From Endothia cerciana (taxonomy: Eukaryota > Ascomycota > Sordariomycetes > Diaporthales > Cryphonectriaceae), in NCBI GenBank assembly GCA_026119935.1, contig JALRMH010000017.1:620001-684000 (forward strand): a DNA stretch of 64,000 nucleotides, given 5' to 3'. The notes below the pieces were generated by a model, which saw nothing but the letters and a program-made list of their open reading frames with translations, ran no database searches and had not been told where the DNA came from. The position numbers and the translations under genes are program-made. Positions 56,674-64,000 of this stretch are shown in pieces (within the stretch, counting starts at the first letter, position 1; each line of letters begins with the position of its first letter).

Positions 56674-57604
56674 GGTTTCTAAAGACCATCGCGTAGTGCT
56701 GCATGGATGAGCGGCCTCGTCCCAGTCGAGGTTTCCGTTTAGGCGTTTCCGGTTGAGACAAACAGCCCTTTTTTGACCCTCCCTAGGGGAAAAGGAAAGG
56801 AAAATTGCGTTGCCCGCGCGTTCTACGTAAGAAAGCCTTTTTTTTTGGGGGGGGGGGGGGTTTGCCTGGAGTCGCTCTCTACTCGACACCGAGCACAGCT
56901 TCAAAAGGCCAGGCAGCGTCGCAGAACAAGATCGATGAGTACTTGGTATGCCACATGGATTGACAGAGCACAATCTTTGGATCGACTGGTCTCACCGCGG
57001 CACCATAATGATCGTCATGCGGCAGGCAGACCGCCTTCGTCGTAGGAACTTTCAGTGGCCAATTCAAAGGCCTACCTACGCTTTAGTCTGTGGTCATGCT
57101 GCCGGAATCGATTCTATAGAATGAAGTATGGGGAAAGGGTCAATTAAACGCCAGTAATGTAATCTGTGAGGGAATTCCCCTCCCCACCAGGACACACGCA
57201 TCGCAGGGTGCCCTCCACGATATATATGCTCATATATATAAAGACCGGACCAAAGTAATTCGCAACCTTGCCTTCGAAACGATAGCGACAGCGCCGGAGG
57301 GACGAGGGTTGGGATTGCATAACCCTCACTCCCGGTTGGAGATGGCGTCAAGCCGATCCCTTGCGCGCTCTGGGCCCATCTGCGCCGTCGTAGCACTTCA
57401 ACCATGCCTCGCACCCCGACTTGCGTTGCTTCTTGCATATGCAGCGGAATGTATCAAGCCCCCCCCTCCGAAAATCACCTTGATGCGCTTGAACGTGGTA
57501 AACAAGCACTGATGTTCCAGAAACCGAGGTTCGGGAACTGCGCAGGGAGCACATCTCCACTTGTCTAGTAGCACTCATCACACCGTACTCAAAAGTTCTC
57601 GCCA
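56674..57604. other. convergent 3' spacer before syntaxin
   Basis: No gene is supported. It holds a T10 run followed directly by G14 (about 56837-56860) and an ATATATATGCTCATATATATA quasi-palindrome (about 57223-57243). Confidence 0.55.
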
Positions 57605-59265
57605 CTAATTGGGAGCATCAAAATCCATGGCCACAGGCAGGGTCACAGTCCTTGCTGCTGCTCTAGTCTCGTCAAAGGCCTGGGCGGGAACCACGTAGCG
57701 CCCAGCGATCGTCCTACGGCCGATGGCACCTGTGGCCCTCTCGAGTGTCGCAAAGGACAGGTCCAAGCTGCGCTTGTTGCTGGTGCTGGTGCTGCTGGTC
57801 TTGTTGGCGCCGGGCCCGGCGACGAAATACCAAATGACGATGGCGGCGACGATGATCACAATAATGAGGACTGTCGTGGAACATAACCGTTAGTCGTAGA
57901 ACTTGAGGGTACGGAGAGCCGCCCATGGACCAGTACTTACCGACGATACCACAGCAGATCCACTTCTTCCTGCGGGTCTTCCTGGCGGTCTCGACGGCCG
58001 TGTCGAGTTGCACGTTGGCCTCCTTCAGATCCTCCTGGGTCTTCTCGACGTGCTCCTCGATCTGTTGAACCATGGGCTCCTGCTGGATGATGAGGGTGTC
58101 GAGGTCCTGGATGAGCTGTGCCAGCTCGGTCATCTGCTGCTCGATCTTGAGCAGTTCCTGGTGTCGGTTCTGCACCTCGTTCAGCACAGCGCGGGCCTGG
58201 CCCTGACGGTTGCTCTGCATCATGGCCTGCTGGAAGACCTGCTGGCCACCGGCAGACATGTCCTCAACGGCGGCGCGAACCTCGCCGGCGTCGGCGTCCG
58301 GTCGCACGATGCGGTATTGCCGCTCCATCTGGCCCTGCATCTTGCGGCGGAAATCGGCCTCGACTTGTTGATACTGCTGGATGGTGTCCTTCAGGGCACG
58401 GTCGACGCGGTCGACCTGGCCCCTGTAGGTCTGGGCATCCCTGTTGCTCTTCAGCTCGCGGACCCTCTGGACGAGCCCCCGGTAGTCCGACATGGTTGTG
58501 GCGGAGAGGTCGTCGACCTGGCGCGAAGTGGCCGAGCTCGAGTCGGTCTCGTTCAGGGAGCGGTCCTGAAGCATCCGCAGCTGGTTGAGATTCTGCTTGA
58601 TCCTCTCCAGGCCCTTGTTGATGTCGCTGATCTCGTTCAGAACGTTGATGGGGCTGCCTCCAGGAGAGGCGGCGCCCTGCGCCAATGGGGCCATCTCGAC
58701 ATTGTCACCTGAAGATTGACGATTGTCAGCGTGGTGTTCCCTGCTCCAGGTCCGAGGATGGAGTCTCGGCAGAACTCACTGTATCCCCCGCCGTATCCCC
58801 CGGCACTATAGCCGCCGGCGCCGCCGGCGCCGTAGTTTTGTGGTGCCCCGTACCCACCCGCGGGGGCGTCTTGCTGGGCGTAGGGGTTAGGCTTTCCTCC
58901 ATATCTAGCAAAGGGGCAGTCAGCAATGACGAGTGTTCGAGGTGTGTCGGGCGGTCGCTATGCGTAGCCATCTCGCGAGGCGGCGACCATTGTCCTCGAC
59001 GGTGGACAAGGGCTTGGAGGGGAGGACTAACCCGTACTGGTTCATACTGTTAGCTGGATTGGCCTACAGGCTTTTGACATCACGCGCGTTAGGGGGGGGG
59101 GGGGGAGGATGAGAGGCGAGGACAAAGACAAGGCCAGGCCGACCAGGCCGACCAGGCCGACCAGGCCAGGGCAGAGGTGTCGGGTGCATGCGACTGGGAC
59201 CAGTCGTGGGATCCACAGGCGCGAAACAGCATCGAGGCATTGGGGGATGAAACACATACACTCAT
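57605..59265 (-). CDS. plasma-membrane t-SNARE syntaxin (Sso1/Syn1-like)
   Basis: Qa-SNARE driving fusion of secretory vesicles at the plasma membrane. Five exons (minus): 59265-59260, 59063-59032, 58904-58780, 58708-57941 and 57870-57605, giving 398 residues. The six-base first exon (ATG AGT, donor GTATGT) joins GCC AAT CCA to read MSANPANSMNQYGYGG. A Gly/Tyr/Pro-rich N-terminal stretch precedes the Habc bundle, and the SNARE motif contains the zero-layer Gln in IIQQEPMVQQIEEHV. A KTRRKKW basic stop leads into a membrane anchor at about residues 306-328. Unusually, about 70 further residues follow the anchor, where yeast Sso proteins have almost none. Starting instead at the ATG in exon 2 would lose eight residues. 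The 196-bp first intron holds a G14 run and a GACCAGGCC minisatellite. Confidence 0.88.
59092..59170. repeat. G14 run and 9-bp GACCAGGCC tandem repeat inside syntaxin intron 1
   Basis: G homopolymer at 59092-59105, then three to four GACCAGGCC units at about 59131-59170, all within the first intron. Confidence 0.85.
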
Positions 59266-59914
59266 GGTGAATAGTTAGGTAGTTCCGCGAGGGCGTTGCC
59301 TTGCGGTGACAATTGAGGTGGTGTGATCTCTCGAGACAGGTGAATGCCCGACGAGAAGTGTATAATGGAATGAGATGGCGAGCGGACGAAAAAAGGGGGT
59401 CGCGCCTCTAGGTCAGGTCGTTCCAAGGTTGTTTGTTGGTTTGGTAGGCCCAAGTTGTTGGCAGGATCCGAGGGGCGCCTGGAAAGGCCAACCAGGCTGG
59501 CTGATGGGTGTAGTAGGCCTGGTTCTGGGCTGTGCCGCGTGCTGAAGCAGCCTCACGGTTCGACGTCGAGGGCTGGCGAGTAAGTCGGGCTTCCCTCGTA
59601 GATGGATGGGAATCGGGGAGTTCACACAGCAGCAAGCAGGGTGAAGGAACAAGAACGAGAGGAGGAGGAGGAGGAGGAGGAAGGTGTCTGGAGGGAAGAA
59701 AAGAAAAGGAGGATGATTGGTGTCAGAGAGCGCAGCTAGGATGTACAGACGTGCTGTGCTGGGCCGGGTGTCAGGGTAGCCAGGCCAGCCAGGATGCGGC
59801 GCGGCTGGGCTGGCGGCAGAGTTGGGACGCAGAGGCATTGGCTGTAGCGCTAACGTGTGAGGGCGGTAGGATCGATCCGGCCTGTGGCTTAGGACGGCCG
59901 CAGCCCCAGGCGCT

Positions 59915-59960
59915 GTCAGGTCAGGTAAGGTCAGGTCAGGTCAGGCCAGGCCAGGCCCAG
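59915..59960. repeat. TCAGG/CCAGG pentanucleotide repeat
   Basis: TCAGG units passing into CCAGG, about nine copies with a few substitutions. Confidence 0.9.
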
Positions 59961-60330
59961 GTTCAGCTAGGGCGCTGCTGCTTCCAACGGCCCTCCACCG
60001 CCCACCGCGTTTCGCACAAGCCGGGCCTAGCGCTCAGGGTGTCGCAGCGTCTGGTGGGCCCCTGCTGGTGGTTCCGGATCCCAGTGACCTCGGCGGCAGG
60101 GTGGGTATCGAGGCCACGCCAGGGCCCTCGCCAGAGACCACCACCGCAGATTCGGGTACCCACCTCTTCTGATACCTCGACCGTCGTGGAAATTAAAGCA
60201 GGCAACCTTGAAAGGTTTGGAAGCGAAATACGGGAGATGATGGCAAATTTGCTGCACTTCGGGTCCTCGACGGGGTAATCTCAACAGCACGACCTGCCCA
60301 CCGTCAATCTCGACGGTTCCCCATCCGGCT

Positions 60331-60375
60331 TTCTCTCTCTCTCCCTCTCTCTCTCCCTCTCTCTCTCTCTCTCTC
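60331..60375. repeat. (CT)n microsatellite with CCT interruptions
   Basis: About 45 nt of CT/TC repeats. Confidence 0.95.
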
Positions 60376-62073
60376 ACCCCCCTTCTCTCACATAATACCT
60401 GACTCGACAGGAATAAACTCTGAACGGCAGAGGAAGCCCTCGCCCGTGGGTCCATGCTCGGCACATATACATAGCACACGCTTAGTGGATAGTACTAATA
60501 CAGTAAGGGACCCTCAGTCTCGAAGTGTCAGGGTCAGGGCGTGCACCCATGCATATGTCGCATCTTCGACCCAGTTTCACATTCTCGATCAAGTCCAGAC
60601 GTCTCTGGCCAGCGTGAACCCTTCTTACTTGGTATTTTCTTACTATATCCTTATTTTATTTGTTCTGTCTTTTTTTTCATTTATGCTTACGGGCATCCCC
60701 AAGGTGACCAGTAAGTGGTCGCCCCGGGCTCCACCCCTCAGGAAACTTCACCACCACGATGCTACTGTACTGTATTGGCACCTCACCCTCCGTCCACTGC
60801 CGCAGATCCTCCCGTCCCTCGCCCCGTCCGCGAACCATTGCCTGTTGCGAGGCGAGATGATATGCTCTCCCCTGTGCCGTACCAGCGACTGGGTATGGTA
60901 CCCTCGGCCTCGTGTGTTTGGGGTTCGGAATCTCTTGTCTCAGCCCCACGAGCCTCGCCCAAGCCAGTGGTGAGGTGAGGTGGGCCACGGCCCTGCTTCC
61001 AGAGCTATCCCCTCCCCGGTCCTCCGACCTCCCGATAGCCTGTGCAGACCGTGGTCCCTGCTACGTGTTGTGTGTGGATTACCTCAAGACGGGATTTCAC
61101 AGATCCTTAGCTAGCCTTCTTGCCGACCCGGTCACGTCCAAGATCGCCCGACCTCCTCCGATTCCATCTCGTACTCTGTATGGTATGAACTGGCTGCTGT
61201 TCATGCAACCGGACTCCGGTCGAGGGCCCCAGCCAGGCTTGGGAACAGGCTGGGACACTCAAGATTCCGAGACGCTACCGACCCAATTCGCCGTAGCACC
61301 GTGCCATCGTCTGCCGAGCCACCCAACGTCCTGCGTTTCCTATCCCCCCATTCACCTTGCCTCACCTCACCTCTGGTGCCAACGCCACCCGAGAATAGCA
61401 TAGATGTCCCGCCCTATTCATAGATAAGGGTCCCTGGCTCGCAAAAGTATCTCCCGCGCCATGTCCTCTTTCACAGCAAACATTGTGCAAGGCGTTCTAG
61501 GACAGCCTGGATCGAGTGGTATCTCAATGAGAGCCGGCCGTCCTACCATCAGCCCACGAGATGATAATGTGGCGCAGATTATGTGAGCCTTAAGAGCCAG
61601 AGCATACAACAAGCATCCCGTAATACCTCCCAGGAGACGTCGTCTTACCGGCCGCCCTAGATAGCGACTTGGTTAACTTGTGACGGGCACTTCTGATAAG
61701 TGCTGTGTTGCCCAAAAATCGCGGTCGTGTCGCGGAACTTGTCGATGTCCAGTCAACCTGGGAATGGAAGACGGTATGGGCTTTGGTATTGACCGATGAG
61801 ACTCCCTTCCGGGCCGTCTGCTCTCGTCTATGTCCTGACCATGAGCTTGAGGCATGACTAGGGACTCATGAGGAGGTTATCAGGTATGGACTTGGTCCGG
61901 AGGCTGTAGTCTAGAACCACCAAGTCTGTCTTCTTCTCAAACCATCAAATGAGTCATCAATTCCCCAGACGGCCAAGCGCATTCAGGTACCCTTGAAGCA
62001 CCGAGCCAGTCCACTCCTGATGCCCGAGGAACGCCATCCCAGAACAGCGCTACGCACCCCCTCCCGCGGGGAC

Positions 62074-63119
62074 TCAGATGATGGCGTATGCCGCCGCGTA
62101 GCTTACGCTCGAGTCACCCACACTCTCGACCAGACTGCTCCGCTCATACCGCACAAAGGTGAACCTCCCCTCGTCCTCGGTGACCGTGCCGCCCGCCGCC
62201 ACCTCGAGCGCAGCCATGATCACCCCGATGGGATGTCGACCGCAGACGGTATTCTGAGTCTGAGACAGGTTGTTGACAAAGTTGTCATGTTTCCCGGAGG
62301 CCACTGCGTCCATGGCCAGCTGGTCCAGCACCTTGATGCCCTCGTGGATAGGCGTTTCCGTGCGCCCATCCCTCCTGGAGAGCGACCTAAGCTCGCCCAT
62401 CCGGTCCGCACCAGGGACGTATCTCGTGTAGTTGAAACGTGTCCCCCAGTGGCAGAAGTCGGAGGACACCACGAAGGCGTTCTCGGGGTCCTGGAGATAG
62501 GGGGCCAGCAGCACGCCAAACTCCTTCTCCTTGGCCCCATTGTTGTCGCCGACGAGGATCGGCACGATCTTGGGCCACGCGCTGCCCTCCTCCCCGTGTG
62601 TCTGCTCCAGCCTCTTCCATATGTAGGGGAGGTGCATCTCCAGCGAGTGCTCATCCTCGTCGCTGTGGGGCGGGATATCCGAGAACCTGCCGGTGTCACG
62701 CAAGGCCTTGGTGGTCTCGGCATCGACGTGCAGGTCACCAAAGGGAGTCTTATAGGAGGCGAAGGTGGTCAGGGCGCTGCCCTTGAGGTAATAGGTATGT
62801 GAGGGGCCCAGCACAAAGATGCGCTTCGCAGAGCTGAGGTCGAGCGACTTGTAGGCCCACGCAGCGCAGGGGCCGGAGTAGGAGTAGCCAGCATGCCTAG
62901 AGGCCACCCATTAGCCAGCACATATCTGCAGGGTGTGATAGTCTGGTGGAGAGCATACGGTGCAATGATGACCCTGGCTCTTGGGATGGGCAGTTCTTTT
63001 CCGTCTGTGGCCGTAGGCACTCTGTCTAGGTACTCGTCGAGCTGGCGCGAGAGGACATCTGCCCTGCGCTCATACCAGCTGCCCGCATGAGTTGCCTCGC
63101 GGGTTCCTGTCTGCGGCAT
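62074..63119 (-). CDS. MEMO1/Mho1-family protein
   Basis: Exons (minus) 63119-62959 and 62896-62074 give 327 residues; the 62-bp phase-2 intron is GTATGC...CTAG and restores IIAPHAGYSYSGP. Family signatures in order are REATHAGSWY at the start, APHAGY.YSG, VLGPSHTYYL, the DEDEHSLEMHLPYI segment and VSSDFCHWGTRFNY, covering the His/Asp/Cys site that in human MEMO1 binds metal. All of these appear intact. The family (human MEMO1, yeast Mho1) is related in fold to class III extradiol dioxygenases and has been linked to copper handling and redox control. The yeast protein's role is less clear. Length agrees with the family (about 300). Confidence 0.93.
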
Positions 63120-64000
63120 GATTATGACCGTCGGTGAGATGACTGACTGGTCGAACAGAGAGGCTCAGGACGGGCTCGACAGTTCTCGGGGTACCAGAAG
63201 AGCGGTCTTGGGATACTGGCAGTGTTTGTCTGATCAGAGGATCTCCCTCGATCGAAGCCCGTACAACGAAACGAGGAATGCGTGAGGCCGAGGGGAGGTT
63301 GCGGAGGGGAGGGGTAATTAACAGCCTATGCACCCCACGCATCCGTGGCACATGCCATAGAACTACCATACTGTACAATGTAGGTTAGGTAGGTAGCTCG
63401 GAGCTTCCCGGCAGCTCTCCTGCGCCTTGTGGACCGCACTGCAGCTGCTGGATGATGACATCGACCCCACTGACCAGGAACACAGGGGGCGTACCTGAGA
63501 CCAAGCCTCCCCCCCAAACGGTATCTTTGCGCCCCCGAGATACCCAGGCGTGACAGGTACCTGCCCATGTGCTGCTACTACTATGTGTCTTGTTGATGCT
63601 AATATTTTCAATTGAATACTTGATAGATTCCTGGAATACGTTGGTCTGCCCCTTTCTTTATAACATATATCATAGAACACCAACTTGGCTACCTGCTAGC
63701 CCACAGTTACTGACATTAGCCACCAGACTCTCTCTGCAGCTACAGTCAACCGGAGAGAGGCCCTGGGCCATGAGTGACCTGACTGAGCATTATCCTGATA
63801 TCAATATCGGAACTCCTGCTTGTGAATCGTCGCTTGCATGAAACGATGCGGAATAGATGCCCGTAGATACTGTAAGCCAACCAGAGACGCCAAACCAGCA
63901 CGCCAACATTGAGTGAGGTACCACCTCGGGAGCAATGTATAGCATCCGCAACCCACCCCCCGCCCCCTTTGCCGAGACAAATGCTTAAACACCAGCTCCG
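63120..64000. other. upstream region of the MEMO gene and right end
   Basis: Contains a CCATACTGTACAATG element near 63367 and TACTACTATGTG near 63575. No gene is recognised up to the window end. Confidence 0.55.

Larger units (their letters stand above)
59266..62073. other. spacer and syntaxin promoter region
   Basis: No gene is supported. Near the syntaxin start the sense strand is CT- and CA-rich. It has a GAG tract (about 59661-59680), a TCAGG pentanucleotide array (59915-59960), a CT microsatellite (60331-60375) and a T-rich patch at 60650-60680. 60.7-62.0 kb is stop-rich with nothing recognisable. Confidence 0.6.

Noticed and set aside
57903..58712. 269-codon plus-strand open frame opposite syntaxin
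   Set aside because: Leu/His-rich antisense shadow of the SNARE exon; the minus strand holds the real family features and splice sites.
61993..62802. 269-codon plus-strand open frame opposite the MEMO gene
   Set aside because: Antisense shadow of an exon with complete MEMO motifs.

Overview
The window looks like nuclear DNA of a filamentous ascomycete, most probably a Sordariomycete. The support is: genes split by short introns (about 62-200 bp, GT...AG with CTAAC/CTGA-type branch points), GC-rich coding DNA, CT-rich promoters, single-gene transcription units on both strands, and fungal-type families (EDEM-like GH47, PEX2, Sso-type syntaxin, DUF1776, DUF1772, MEMO, APC11). I cannot name the genus. 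No rRNA, CRISPR array, phage, bacterial operon or intact transposon was found, and no tRNA could be supported by eye.

Layout. 1-10.0 kb is gene-poor. 10.0-12.0 kb (+) is a Myb/SANT-like nuclear protein. 12.0-16.3 kb is gene-poor, with a possible degraded transcription-factor gene. 16.3-19.6 kb (+) is an ER mannosidase-like EDEM protein with a PA domain. 20.8-21.6 kb (-) is adenine phosphoribosyltransferase. 21.6-26.3 kb is repeat-rich spacer. 26.3-30.7 kb (-) carries an 11-span membrane protein and PEX2. 31.1-36.9 kb carries a DUF1772 protein (+), a cytochrome P450 (-) and an aldehyde dehydrogenase (-), followed by a broken amidase gene at 38.8-39.4 kb. 40.0-42.5 kb is a divergent pair, an ER FKBP (-) and a 2OG-Fe(II) oxygenase (+). 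46.1-46.6 kb (-) is an RPEL-repeat protein. 50.0-51.7 kb (+) is a DUF1776 protein. 52.2-54.6 kb is a divergent pair, sulfurtransferase (-) and APC11 (+). 55.7-56.7 kb (+) is an unknown acidic protein. 57.6-59.3 kb (-) is a plasma-membrane syntaxin. 62.1-63.1 kb (-) is a MEMO-family protein.

Most genes are independent housekeeping functions (glycoprotein quality control, purine salvage, peroxisome import, sulfur transfer, cell cycle, exocytosis). The DUF1772-P450-ALDH-amidase stretch is the only part that hints at a shared oxidative or catabolic theme, and it lacks a backbone enzyme or regulator. I rebuilt exon structures by hand from splice signals and protein-family continuity; they are predictions.

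The strongest unexplained signals are not proteins. One is a large excess of G/C homopolymers of 12-15 nt (16 counted, all outside coding sequence, three inside introns). The other is a recurrent CATAGTA/TACTATG palindromic motif clustered a few hundred bases upstream of many genes. Also notable are an in-frame GC-AG intron in the FKBP gene, and a syntaxin with a six-base first coding exon and a 70-residue tail beyond its membrane anchor. I see no convincing new multi-gene system.
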